A stretch of DNA of 15,237 bases. Origin: Lentibacillus juripiscarius JCM 12147. GTDB lineage: Bacteria; Bacillota; Bacilli; Bacillales_D; Amphibacillaceae. The stretch lies in NCBI GenBank assembly GCA_001311805.1, contig BBCA01000063.1, positions 1 through 15,237 on the forward strand, written 5' to 3'. A program made the translations under genes and the position numbers. The notes under the pieces are model-generated. The model had not been told where the DNA came from. It saw only the letters and a list, made by a program, of their open reading frames with translations, and did not search any database. Shown in pieces: positions 1 to 8,772 of this stretch. How positions within the stretch are numbered: position 1 is the stretch's first letter; each line of letters starts with the position of its first letter.

Positions 1-11
1 CTCGCGCTTCT

Positions 12-160
12 GGTCGATTCCCGACCCCGAACGGTCGATTCTGCCGCTTTCCGGTCGATTTCCCCGCGCTCCCGGTTGATTCTCGACCTCGAACGGTTGA
101 TTCCCGACCCCGAACGGTCGATTCTCGCCCCCGAACTGGTTGACAACCGCCCCCGAACAG
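12..160. repeat. 21-bp tandem repeat (minisatellite), about 7-8 degenerate units
   Basis: GGTCGATT or GGTTGATT recurs at 12, 33, 53, 74, 95, 116 and 138, with a last decayed unit near 159. The period is 21 bp, with one 20-bp and one 22-bp step. The consensus is close to GGTCGATTCYCGACC followed by CCGAAC. The first 15 bases form a small palindrome, GGTCGA-TTC-TCGACC, so each unit could form a short hairpin. The array may start left of the window. It lies beyond the hem operon terminator. No convincing protein is encoded in it. Confidence 0.85.
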
Positions 161-180
161 TCATATGCGCCCTGGCACAC

Positions 181-214
181 AAAAACCGGCACCAACCAAT
201 CATATGGTTGATGC
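181..214 (-). terminator. Intrinsic terminator of the hemEHY operon
   Basis: On the minus strand GCATCAACCA, a 6-nt loop and TGGTTGGTGC form a 10-bp stem with one G-U pair. It is followed by CGG and five T residues. It begins 22 nt after the hemY stop codon. Confidence 0.7.
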
Positions 215-236
215 GGCTCATGCCCCAGCGCCCTCT

Positions 237-1647
237 TTACTTTCGCAAAAATGCCAGGACGCCTGCGACTGCTTGTTCTCCCTGCCCGATACAGTCAGGG
301 ATGCCAACGCCCTCATATGAGCTTCCGGCTATAAAGATGCCCGGGAGTTCTTTACGCATCGATTCACGGACATTAGCAATCCGCTCATTATGCCCAACTG
401 TATATTGCGGCATGGCATTGCTCCAGCGGCTGATGACACTGAATTCCGGTTTTGCGTGATATTCATCGTCTTATTCAGATCGTTCAGCACAATTTCCGTA
501 ATTTCTTCATCGGAAAGATTCACCACTGATTGGTCATCCGGCTTACCGACATAGCAGCGGACCAGCGCCTTTCCTTCCGGTGCGGCATTTGGCCATTTCT
601 TATGTGTCCACGTGCATGCTGTAATCCGGTAATCACTATTCCGTGATACAACAAAGCCGGTACCGTCGATATCCTGTTTAATGGCTGATTCATCAAAAGC
701 CAAAGCCACGTTCGCAACAGATGTAGATGGGATGTCCTGGAATTGTTCAAACATGTCATACTGGCTGAAGACTTTTGGCAAGGTGTAATGCGGTGTAGCC
801 ATGACAACCGCGTCCGCCTTATATACGTCACCATTGCTTAACAATGCGTGATAACCATGTTCTTTTTTCTCAATATGATCCACCCCGGCATTTCGTTCCA
901 CAATATCGCCCAGGGTCTCCTCAAGCTGTTCTACTAATGTCTCAAGGCCGTTTTTGAATGAGAAAAACATCCCCTGTTTTTTTCGCTCGTTTTTCCGGAT
1001 TTTTTGTTTCGGCTGTTCTGGTTTCGTTTCCCGCAGCCCTTTTATCAGGCTCCGATGCTCTTGTTCAAGCTCGTAAAAATTCGGGAATGTCGCCATGATG
1101 CTCATGTCATCAATATTGCCGGCGTAGATGCCAGACAAGAGAGGTTCAATCAGGTTTTCGACAAGCTCGTTGCCAAAACGGCGGCGGAAAAAGGCCCCCA
1201 GTGACTGATCACCTTGTTTGCTCCGCGGAAGAACGAAATCCATGCCGGCCCGCAATTTTCCTGCAGGTGAAAAGAGTCCGGAAAATAGAAACGGCCGGAT
1301 TTGTTTTGGAACGCCCATAAACGAACCTTTTGGCATTTTGTGCAATTTCCCGTCGACGAGAATATAAGACTGTCCTGTTCCATTCCGGACGAGCTGATCG
1401 CGCAGGCCAAGTTCATCCGTCAGTTTTACAGCAGGCTGCTTGCGGGACAAGAAGGAGTCAGGCCCCTGTTCAATGACAAATCCGTTGCGGCGGACTGTTT
1501 TAATTTTACCGCCGAGCCGGCTGCCTGCTTCAACAAGCTTCACTTCATACGGCAAATCTTTTTCGGCAATTTCTTTTTGCAAATAGTAGGCGGCAGACAG
1601 TCCCGTTATCCCGCCGCCTGCTATCAGTATCTTTTATTCTCACCCAT
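237..1647 (-). CDS. hemY: Coproporphyrinogen III oxidase HemY/CgoX (two 1-base deletions)
   Basis: FAD-dependent oxidase that converts coproporphyrinogen III to coproporphyrin III in the Gram-positive haem pathway; it is related to protoporphyrinogen oxidase. The repaired protein is 470 aa, the B. subtilis HemY length. An N-terminal dinucleotide-binding motif AGGGITGLS lies around residues 10-18. The next conserved blocks are [10 protein letters not shown] and EQGPDSF. The C-terminal FAD block contains [17 protein letters not shown]. The start is the ATG at 1647, which overlaps the hemH stop (ATGGGTGA), a typical translational coupling. Two frameshifts are present: an A run of 4 where 5 is needed at 1632-1635 (codon 5), and another at 450-453 that separates the last ~70 residues. 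Both are in homopolymers and probably sequencing errors. It is the last gene of hemE-hemH-hemY. Confidence 0.93.
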
Positions 1648-2580
1648 TGGCTTCACGCTTCACTTTTTTCATGACAACATCAGCAAGTGTGGCAATAAAC
1701 TGCGGGTGGACATTCGGCATTTCCGGACGATGGTAGCTTGCGCCGATTTCGTCACACACTACTTTACATTCGTAATCATTGTCATATAAGACTTCCAAGT
1801 GATCAGCGATGAAACCGACCGGTGCATATACAAATGATTCATAGCCTTCCTGTTCATGCAGGTCACGGGTCAAATCCTGCACATCCGGACCGAGCCATGG
1901 ATCAGGTGTGTTGCCTTCACTTTGCCAGCCGATTGCATAATTTTCGATACCGGTCTGTTCAGAAATAAGCCGGGCAGTTTCTTTAAGCTGAGCCGGATAC
2001 GGGTCGCCATCCTTTAGAATCTTTTCCGGAAGACTGTGTGCGGATACAACTAGTACAGCTTTCTTTCGTTCCTCTTCGGGCATATGGTCATAACGTCTTT
2101 GATCTGGTCTGACCAATATTTAATAAAGCCAGGTTCGTCATACCAGCTTTCGACTGACTCAATCGAAATTCCATATTTTTCAGCTGTGTCATTGGCGCGT
2201 TTGTTATACGATTTAACACTGAATGTGGAGTAGTGCGGAGCGAGCACAATCGACACCGCTTCTTCAATACCGTCCTCAGCCATTTGCTCGACCGCATCTT
2301 CAATGAACGGATGAATGTGTTTCAGGCCAATATATGCCTTAAATTCCACCTCATCCTGAACAGCATTCAACTTGGCCTCCAGTGCCTCTGTCTGCTCCTG
2401 GGTGATTCTGGCCAGCGGTGAAATGCCGCCAATTGCTTTGTAGCGGTCTTTCAGATCCTGCAGCTGTTCCTCGGTCGGCTTTTTCCCATGACGAATATCC
2501 GTATAATACGGCTCAATATCTTCTTCCTTGTACGGCGTACCATAGGCCATCACAAGCAGCCCCAATTTCTTCTTTTCCAT
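1640..2580 (-). CDS. hemH: Coproporphyrin III ferrochelatase HemH/CpfC (one 1-base deletion)
   Basis: Inserts ferrous iron into coproporphyrin III to give coprohaem, the step after HemY. The repaired protein is 313 aa (B. subtilis HemH is 310). It opens with [20 protein letters not shown]. It carries the ferrochelatase block [11 protein letters not shown], which holds the metal-binding His, and [14 protein letters not shown], which holds the conserved Glu. It ends [15 protein letters not shown]. The ATG at 2580 is preceded by AGAGGTG at good spacing. One base is missing at about 2092-2093: restoring a T on the coding strand joins SDQIKDV to [11 protein letters not shown]. The gap to hemE is 25 bp, and the gene overlaps hemY by 8 nt. 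No transmembrane segment is visible, as expected for a soluble enzyme. Confidence 0.94.
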
Positions 2581-2605
2581 CTTGCAACACCTCTTCTATC
2601 TCCGT

Positions 2606-3638
2606 TTATCGCTTTGAATATGTGTGAATCAGTTCTGTTAGCTTCTGCAGTGTTTCCGGCTTCACATCCGGAGTAACACCATGCCCAAGGTTAAACACAT
2701 GACTCCCGTCTGCTATACTTTCATCAAGAATGGCCTTTGTTTTGTTTCTATCGTCTGCCAGTCACTGAGCAGGACAGTCGGGTCAAGATTCCCCTGCAGA
2801 ACTTTGGTCACACCCATTTTCCGCGCTTCGGTAATGGATGTGCGCCAGTCCAGTCCGATGACATCGACAGGCAGATCATTCCATTCCAGCAGCAAGTGCC
2901 GTGCACCGACACCGAAGACGATCAGCGGCACCTGTTTCGTCCGAAGTTCAGAAAAATGCGATTCATGACCGGCTTAATATAATAGCGGTAGTCTTCGGCA
3001 CTCAACGCACCAACCCATGAGTCGAAAATTTGCACAGCTCTTGCCCCGGCATCGATCTGTGCCTTTACATAGGCAATGGTCATTTCCGCCAGTTTATCCA
3101 TCAGTGCAAACCAGACATCTGGCTGACTGTACATCAATGCTTTTGTTTTGCTGTAGTTCTTCGACGGACCGCCCTCAATCATGTAGCTTGCCAGTGTGAA
3201 CGGTGCCCCGCTGAAACCAACTAGTGGCACATGAAGCTGTTCTTCTGTCAGGAGCCGGATGGTATCAAGGACATAGGGCACATCCCGCTCAGGATTAATC
3301 ATGCCCAGCTGTTCAACATCATGAAAATTCGTAATCGGATTGTCAATCACCGGACCGATGCCTTTTTTAATTTCCACATCCACACCGAGCGCTGGCAACG
3401 GGGACATAATATCCTTATACAAGATCGCTGCATCAACCCCATATTGCTCCACAGGCAAACGCGTTACATAGGCACAGAGCTCCGGCTGATGTGTAATTTC
3501 AAACAGTGAGTATTTTTCTTTCAGCTTGCGGTACTCCGGCTGGGAACGGCCTGCCTGGCGCATATACCACGCAGGTGTGTAATCTGTCTTTTCGCCGTTA
3601 TAGGCTTTAATAATTGTGTCATTAATGTTTGTTATCAC
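2606..3638 (-). CDS. hemE: Uroporphyrinogen decarboxylase HemE (two 1-base deletions)
   Basis: Cytosolic enzyme that decarboxylates the four acetate side chains of uroporphyrinogen III to give coproporphyrinogen III, the substrate of HemY. Both family signatures are present: [13 protein letters not shown] near residue 26 and [13 protein letters not shown] in the middle. The [18 protein letters not shown] stretch and the C-terminal [14 protein letters not shown] are typical. The repaired protein is 344 aa (B. subtilis 353). The start is GTG at 3638, preceded by AGGGTGA six bases upstream. Two homopolymer deletions interrupt it: a run of 5 that should be 6 at 2952-2956 (joins RIF to [12 protein letters not shown]), and a run of 4 that should be 5 at 2740-2743 (joins ETK to [12 protein letters not shown]). 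It is the first gene of the hem operon. Confidence 0.94.
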
Positions 3639-3649
3639 TTATTTCACCC

Positions 3650-3666
3650 TTTTGAGCAACCTCTTT
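3650..3666 (-). repeat. Possible solo terminus of the 153-bp dispersed repeat
   Basis: On the minus strand AAAGAGGTTGCTCAAAA matches the 3' terminus of the repeat at 6585-6736 (AAAGAGGTTGTTCAAAA, read on the minus strand) in 16 of 17 positions. It sits just upstream of the hemE ribosome binding site. The rest of the element is not seen, so this is a decayed end or chance. Confidence 0.35.
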
Positions 3667-3734
3667 TATCCTAACCTAGTCACAGATGCAAGTATTGTAT
3701 ATCCACTCTTTACTATAGCGATTTCCTTTCTTGC

Positions 3735-3764
3735 TGTATAGCAAACGGATTGGATTGTCACCAA
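3735..3764 (-). promoter_or_regulatory. Weak candidate SigA promoter for hemEHY
   Basis: On the minus strand TTGGTG, an 18-bp spacer and TATACA lie in the 135-bp gap between the penicillin-binding protein gene and hemE. The -35 match is poor. Readthrough from upstream is also possible, because I see no clear terminator in this gap. Confidence 0.3.
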
Positions 3765-3773
3765 TTGTTTAAT

Positions 3774-5899
3774 TCAGAGTGACAGGTCAACGGTATTCGA
3801 TTTCTGCCCTTCCGTTTCTGTCAGAGGATTATATGGTACGACATAATAACGGGATGACCCAAAAATGGGAGCCGTTTAACAGTGAATTCATTATCCCCTG
3901 TCACTTCACCGACCTGTTCATCGTCACCTTCTTCTTCACGATAAATATGATAGACAATCCGCTCATCAGCAGGTTCCGTCCATTCCAGTTTTCCCCCAAA
4001 AAGGGCGAACCCGCCAAATGAATAATTCCCGTGCAATGTTATGTTTTCGGGCAATTTAATCGGCTCTGGTAAGGCTGCAACATTTTCAGGCTTTTCAAAT
4101 GCTTGTGCCAGTGATTCCTGGCCATTTATTTTCGATAAAATCGCCTTCGTCAGACGTGTTGGCGCCTCACTTCCGGATGTAAGGTAGTGGTTTTCGTCTG
4201 AGGAATCGTACCCCATCCATGTGACCGTAACATACTCCGGTGTGAACCCGGCAAACCACGCGTCCTTTACCGCCCCCTCTACGTGCGGGTGCTCCGTTGA
4301 ACCGGTCTTGCCTGCCAGTGCTTTGGGAAAATTACCCGCACTTGCGGTTCCTGATGTGACTGCTGTGGTCAGCATGCCTGTCATGTTCCAGGCCACTTGC
4401 GGATTGAAAACAGCCGCCGTTTCCGGGTTGGCTTCATGAATGACTTCATCGTGACGATTGATAATCTGATCAATGGCAAACATATCGATGGTTTTGCCGC
4501 CGCTTGCAAATGCCCGGTAACTTTCGGCCATCTGCATTGGTGTTACCCCTTCCGACAGTCCGCCAAGCGCAATAGCGAGGCCTTTGTCTTTGACTGGCAT
4601 ACCCAGTTGACTCAGATAATCTTTAGCATACGGAATGCCTATTTCGTTCAAAAGCCAGACGGCAGGCGCATTTTTCGATTCCACGAGCGCTTTATAAAGG
4701 GAGACAGACCCTGCATAGCGGCCATCATAATTTGTCGCCGTGTAGCCATCGATTGCCTGCTTTTTATCCTCAATCAATGTATACGGCTGGTAGCTGTCTT
4801 TCATCATTGCGGGACCGTAAACGGCGAGCGGTTTTATCGCGGATCCGGGCTGCCGTTTTACCATCACCCGGTTCAGATCACCAAACTGATAGTTCCGACC
4901 GCCAATAGCCGCCGAAATTTCACCGGACTGCTGCTCGGCCATGACAAATGCACCCTGTGCACCATCCGTATTCCCCGGGAAGTAGTCCCCATTCTGAAAT
5001 TCATGGTAAGCGATTTTCTGTGCATCCGGATCGACAGTGACTACTATCCGGTAACCGCCGCGCCGCAGTTCTTTCTCTGACAGCTTATAGTTGTCAGCTG
5101 CTTCCTGTACAGCCAAATCAATGAAACTGGCTGCCCATGGCTTTGGCTCATATTCCTGTACGTCCAGCCCGAGTGTCCTCCCTTGCGCCTGCATGCGCTC
5201 CTGTGCCGTTATCTTTCCGGTATCACTCATGGCCTTCAGGACGACATTTCTGCGTTTTTTAGCTTTTTCCGGATGCCTGATAGGCGAGTATCCATTCGGC
5301 GCTTTTGCGAGTCCTGCCAGCAATGCTCCCTCGCAAGTGTCAGCTCTTGTACCGGTTTATTGAAAAACTTCCGGGAGGCCGCCTCTATTCCGTACACACC
5401 CTCCCCAAAGTAAATCTCATTTAAATATAATTCCAGAATGTCGTCTTTGGAAAAGCGGCGTTCCAGATGAATTGCGGCCATCGCCTCTTTTGTCTTGCGC
5501 ATCCACGTTTATCATTTTTTAGAAACAGATTTTTGGACAGCTGCTGTGTAATGGTGCTTGCACCTTCCACTTTTGCCATTGCAATAATGTCGCGGAAAAC
5601 AGCACGGACAATGGATTTGAAATCTATCCCAGCATGATCATAAAACGTCTGTCCTCAATTGCAATAAACGCTTCCTGGACATGCTCTGGTATGTCATCCA
5701 ACGTGACCGGTATTCTGTTTTCATTATATAGTTTTCCAATGACTTCCCCGTCACGTGTTTCAAACGTTGTTGTGGCATCCGGAACTAAATCTTCCTCATC
5801 CACCACAAATTGACCGCCAAACAAGATAACAGCATAGCCTATTATTCCCAGAACGGAAAGAAACACCAATGATAGCAGAAGCCATTTTAATCGTTTCAT
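3774..5899 (-). CDS. pbpF: Class A penicillin-binding protein, PbpF/PBP1-type (four 1-base deletions)
   Basis: Bifunctional peptidoglycan synthase: an N-terminal GT51 glycosyltransferase and a C-terminal penicillin-binding transpeptidase, anchored by one membrane segment (residues ~5-28). The GT51 motifs are IEDRRFYDHAG (catalytic Glu82), GASTITQQLSKN and LELYLNEIYFGEG. The transpeptidase has the SxxK motif in GSAIKP, SKN as SxN, and KTGS. The repaired length is 709 aa (B. subtilis PbpF 714). Four single-base losses break it, at 5642-5645, 5508-5510, near 5326 (GG read as G) and 3861-3865. The last repair replaces a short false C-terminus with SRYYVVPYNPLTETEG and moves the stop to 3774. The ATG at 5899 follows GGGGGAGGTGA at a rather long spacing of about 13 nt, so the start is slightly uncertain. 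The position next to hemE matches pbpF in B. subtilis. Confidence 0.92.
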
Positions 5900-6057
5900 C
5901 GTTTTTATAAGCTCACCTCCCCCACAGTATACGACAAAATTCGCGTTGATGGAAGAAATAATATTTGGTATTAGTTAATAATGTTTATAAAAAGATTAAT
6001 CATTCACTCATCAGGGTATGTTACACTAGTGGAAAGAAATAGAAAGGAGCCTTTAGC

Positions 6058-6554
6058 ATGAACGCATATATGACAAATGGAACACTCGACTTTTTAAAAA
6101 AACTGCCGGCTAAACACCCGGATGTTACGTTTTATTTTATGAAAGAAGGTACCAGTACTCTTGTGTATTATGAAGGAAAAGGGAAAAACATATTCGCTTC
6201 CGGAAGGGCCTATGAGATTGTAACTGAAAACGGAACACTACGGAGGATGGCTTCGTTGTCATGAATAACATCCCTGTAGCTGATGAAGGAAAAGCAACAT
6301 TTGAGGACAAATTCAAACAACGGCAGCAGAGCGTGGAAAACATGAAAGGATTTCAAGCTTTTCGGCTGCTGAGGCCGAACAAAGGCAATACGTATGTTGT
6401 CATGACCCAATGGGCTTCTGAAGATGATTATGAAAACTGGAAGAACTCGGACCAATTTAAACAAGCCCATAAAGACGGTGCTGATACAAAGCCGCCTGCA
6501 TACTTTTTAGATCAGCCGTTTGTGACGAACTATCACATGATTGAAGTGGATTAA
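6058..6554 (+). CDS. hmoB: Haem-degrading monooxygenase HmoB-type (one 1-base deletion)
   Basis: Antibiotic biosynthesis monooxygenase (ABM) fold protein that opens the haem ring to release iron. The repaired protein is 165 aa, against 166 for B. subtilis HmoB (YhgC). A variable N-terminal domain (1-~65) precedes the ABM domain, FEDKFKQR to the end. Trp119 in TQWAS and His138 in QAHK fit the haem-pocket positions of the family; His138 is the HmoB axial ligand by position. The ATG at 6058 has AAAGGAG upstream. One G is missing in the CGG at 6241-6243, which splits the gene: restoring it reads ENGTLREDGFVVMNNIP. It is divergent from the PBP gene. Its place near the haem operon is conserved with B. 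subtilis. Confidence 0.88.
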
Positions 6555-6584
6555 CAGCCAGACCTGCTTCCTCCCATTTAAGTA

Positions 6585-6736
6585 CGTGTTTAAAAAGGAG
6601 GATAAAAGGACCAAGAATTTCGAGGCAGCGTAGCTTTGAGTAGCGGAGTGTATGCAAATAATACATGAGTAGCGGAAAAACAAGCTAACGAAGAAATTCG
6701 CAGTGTCATTTTTACCGGACTTTTTGAACAACCTCT
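6585..6736. repeat. Dispersed ~153-bp repeat with imperfect terminal inverted repeats, copy 1
   Basis: Nearly the same sequence occurs at 8596-8749. The left end GTGTTTAAAAAGGAGGATAAAA and the complement of the right end (GTTGTTCAAAAAGTCCGG, then TAAAAA) share the GTTCAAAAAG core and a TAAAAA block. It is MITE-like, but no target duplication is obvious and no transposase is present. Conserved inner blocks are TTTGAGTAGCGGAGTGTATG and AACGAAGAAATTCG. It lies between the convergent hmoB and thioredoxin-like genes. Confidence 0.8.
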
Positions 6737-6745
6737 TTAATAGAA

Positions 6746-6781
6746 ATCAAGCAAGCTAAGGATTTCCTAAGCTTGCTTGAT
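6746..6781 (-). terminator. Strong hairpin, terminator of the bdbC operon and probably also of hmoB
   Basis: ATCAAGCAAGCTAAGG and CCTAAGCTTGCTTGAT form a 16-bp stem with one mismatch and a 4-nt loop. On the minus strand it is followed by TTTCTATT, a short T-rich tail. It is at the convergent end of hmoB (plus) and the thioredoxin-like gene (minus). Confidence 0.6.
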
Positions 6782-6794
6782 CACCACTTTCATT

Positions 6795-7276
6795 TTAATC
6801 TCCAACAGCATACTCATTGAAAAAGCCCCGGAACATTTCGTTCGGCTGAGCACCGTTTATCCGGTCTTTTTCTTCACCGTTTTCATAGTAAACAAGCGTT
6901 GGAGTGCTTTCAATTCCATACTTACTCCAGGCATCCTCAAATTCCAGCAGGTTTACTTTTTTACGTCAACACCCATTTCATCAGCTAATGGAACAAGTCT
7001 TGGCGTCAACTCCCGGCAATGCGAACATTTCGGGTTGTAGAAATAGACCATCACATCTTCCCCGTTTCCCAGCTTTTCGTCCAGTTCGGATGGCAGGATC
7101 TGATTCTGGTAGTCGGGATTATCCAATTGATCAATGGTCGCCTGATCCAAATTATCTTTTCCATATGGATTATCCTCGTCATTAACCGCCTGCTGATTTT
7201 TATAATCGATTACAAAATAAAGTGCAGCAAACAAGATGACAATCGTTCCTAAAATTATCAGCATTTTCTTTTTCAT
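6795..7276 (-). CDS. Membrane-anchored thioredoxin-like thiol-disulfide oxidoreductase (one 1-base deletion)
   Basis: The repaired protein is 160 aa. Residues 1-~24 form an N-terminal signal anchor (KKKMLIILGTIVILFAALYF), followed by an acidic linker and a thioredoxin fold. The redox motif is CSHC (Cys84, Cys87), and STPT carries the cis-proline that faces it. It probably acts outside the membrane as the substrate-facing oxidant (or reductant) recharged by the DsbB-like BdbC encoded just upstream; the ATGA start/stop overlap suggests coupled translation. It fills the BdbD position but is much shorter than the DsbA-like BdbD of B. subtilis (222 aa) and more like a plain thioredoxin, so I give no symbol. 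One A is missing from the 6-base run at 6957-6962; restoring it reads VDVKKVNLLEFED. Confidence 0.85.
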
Positions 7277-7707
7277 GTATGTTTTCCTCCCGGGTTTTTC
7301 AATAACAAGCTATGCAATACAACGATACTGATAAATGCAATACCGGCCATGAATGGAATCGTGATAAAACCAGCATAATTAACGTACTCCGTATTGCACG
7401 GAATCGCACCACACGCACCACCAGCTTCCTGCAATGCGGGCAGTTTTTGCACCGAATAATGATAAACCGACACCATTACTCCAATTCCGCTTAAAATCAA
7501 ACCTGGCAATGCAATGGCTGCATTCTTCCTGATAAGCGCAGTCCCGTAAATAATAACGAGTGGATACATTAAAATCCGCTGATACCAGCATAATTCGCAC
7601 GGGGTATACCCCATTACTTCCGAATAAAACAGGCTGCCTAGCATGCCAATCAGTGACAGCGTCCAAATAATCATCATGAATGTCTCATTCGGTTTCGTAT
7701 CTCCCAT
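7273..7707 (-). CDS. bdbC: Disulfide bond formation protein, DsbB/BdbC family
   Basis: A 144-aa integral membrane quinone-dependent thiol oxidase that reoxidises its extracytoplasmic partner. Four hydrophobic segments are visible, at about 11-30, 46-60, 64-82 and 112-136. The first redox pair is CELC (Cys37, Cys40), followed by WYQR, the typical quinone-site block. The second pair is Cys99 and Cys104 in ACGAIPCN. The start ATG at 7707 is preceded by AGGGGGG about nine bases upstream. It is the only full-length protein gene here of the usual set that has no frameshift. It overlaps the downstream thioredoxin-like gene by four bases. The length is typical of BdbC. Confidence 0.92.
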   Translation of the reverse strand: MGDTKPNETFMMIIWTLSLIGMLGSLFYSEVMGYTPCELCWYQRILMYPLVIIYGTALIRKNAAIALPGLILSGIGVMVSVYHYSVQKLPALQEAGGACGAIPCNTEYVNYAGFITIPFMAGIAFISIVVLHSLLLKNPGGKHT

Positions 7708-7739
7708 GTCGGCACGCCCCCCTAATTATATACGTTTGT

Positions 7740-7769
7740 ATTATACTAGAATCCTTCTTTCAGATTCAA
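7740..7769 (-). promoter_or_regulatory. SigA-type promoter of bdbC operon
   Basis: On the minus strand TTGAAT, an 18-bp spacer and a perfect TATAAT lie about 33 bp upstream of the bdbC start codon. Confidence 0.6.
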
Positions 7770-7798
7770 TTAATTAGTTTATCGTTTCAGCCTCCATC

Positions 7799-8447
7799 TC
7801 AAGTCGAAGATCCATTCCTCTTTGTACACAGCCATTCATAAACATGAATCAATGTCATGAGGAAAATAAATCCAAAAATGAACCCAGCGAATACATCTGT
7901 CAAATAATGCACATTAATCACATAGCGGCTGATGCCGATCAAAAAAATTAGGAGTGCCAAAACAGACTGAAGCACAACAGCCTGTTTGCCTGAATGGATT
8001 TTTACCGAGGAGATAGGCAAGAAAACCGTAACAGACCATTGGGATCATCGCATGTCCCGATGGAAAACTGTACCCTTCCGCATTAGCCGCAATGAAAATA
8101 CTCGGCCGCTCCCGCTCAACAAGCTGTTTAATCAGGATATTCAGCCCATAGGATGACAACGTGCCAAGCCCAAAAACAACCGCTGGAAGCCAGTCACGAA
8201 ACAGCCGCCATAACACCATTGACATAATAACGACAAACGGTATCAGAAAAGTGCCGGAACCCAATTCGGTAATCCAGCGAAAAATGGTGTATGTATTGGT
8301 CCCTGCTAATTCCTCCACATAGGCACGTGTCAGCTGATCCATATACAGTTGCTGTCCACTGATGATGCGAACAATCCAAATGCCCGTTGTTAGCAGTACA
8401 ATGGTAACGAAAATAACAGTCACATTACTCGATGATCTCTTTGACAA
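7799..8447 (-). CDS. PAP2-family membrane phosphatase (one homopolymer indel)
   Basis: The repaired protein is 215 aa and has several membrane segments. All three PAP2 phosphatase motifs are present: K107-x6-RP (KQLVERERP), PSGH at 129-132, and SR-x5-H-x3-D (Ser173, Arg174, His180, Asp184). The family removes phosphate from lipid phosphates such as undecaprenyl pyrophosphate, phosphatidylglycerophosphate or phosphatidic acid; the sequence does not decide which. The start is TTG at 8447, preceded by AGGAGG eight bases upstream. An in-frame ATG at 8531 would add a polar 28-residue stretch with no family support. The frame breaks at the A run 7999-8003: removing one base gives YLLGKIHSGKQAVV, so this is an inserted base here (a two-base loss would also work). 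Confidence 0.87.
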
Positions 8448-8455
8448 TGATACAT

Positions 8456-8461
8456 CCTCCT
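8456..8461 (-). promoter_or_regulatory. Ribosome binding site that sets the PAP2 start
   Basis: A perfect AGGAGG on the minus strand lies eight bases before TTG 8447. It favours TTG over the upstream in-frame ATG at 8531. Confidence 0.7.
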
Positions 8462-8545
8462 GCCGCGCTCCTGCATCTTTTTCATGTTCATAAACGGAAA
8501 TATAATAATTTCCACTCTTTGTCCACATCATACCTTATTTCATGT

Positions 8546-8574
8546 TTGAAAAAAATATTATGTGGAAATATATT
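8546..8574 (+). promoter_or_regulatory. Candidate SigA promoter upstream of repeat copy 2 and the ferritin-like gene
   Basis: TTGAAA, a 17-bp spacer and TATATT. A transcript from here would carry the whole 154-bp repeat as 5' leader before the ferritin-like gene at 8773. No better promoter is visible between the repeat and the gene. Confidence 0.45.
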
Positions 8575-8595
8575 TATATGCTCGCATTATAAATG

Positions 8596-8749
8596 CGTGT
8601 TCAAAAAGGAGGATAAAAAGGACCGAGAATTTCAAGGCGGTGAAGCTTTGAGTAGCGGAGTGTATGCAAATTAATACATGAGCGACGGAAAAGCAAGCCA
8701 ACGAAGAAATTCGATGCGTCATTTTTACCGGACTTTTTGAACAACCTCT
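8596..8749. repeat. Dispersed ~153-bp repeat with imperfect terminal inverted repeats, copy 2
   Basis: Same element and same orientation as 6585-6736, with a few substitutions and small indels. The left end GTGTTCAAAAAGGAGG and the complement of the right end, GTTGTTCAAAAAGTCC, can pair. It lies in the divergent gap between the PAP2 gene and the ferritin-like gene and ends 23 bp before the latter's start codon. Confidence 0.8.
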
Positions 8750-8772
8750 ATAAAGAAAGGTTGGGGTAAGAT

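Noticed and set aside
12..160. CRISPR array
   Set aside because: The units are contiguous 21-bp degenerate repeats with no unique spacers, and no cas genes are near.
76..459. 127-codon plus-strand frame that starts in the 21-bp repeats
   Set aside because: Its first part is translated minisatellite and the rest is antisense to the hemY 3' end and the operon terminator.
1301..1789. 162-codon open frame on the plus strand across hemY/hemH
   Set aside because: Antisense to two conserved haem genes and spans their junction; not a gene.
4397..5080. 227-codon open frame on the plus strand
   Set aside because: It lies wholly antisense to the PBP transpeptidase domain, has no ribosome binding site and its product has no recognisable composition; it is a shadow of the coding strand.
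6241..6264. Programmed frameshift in hmoB or other genes
   Set aside because: There is no slippery heptamer with a downstream structure, and neighbouring genes show the same kind of break, so a common technical cause is more likely.
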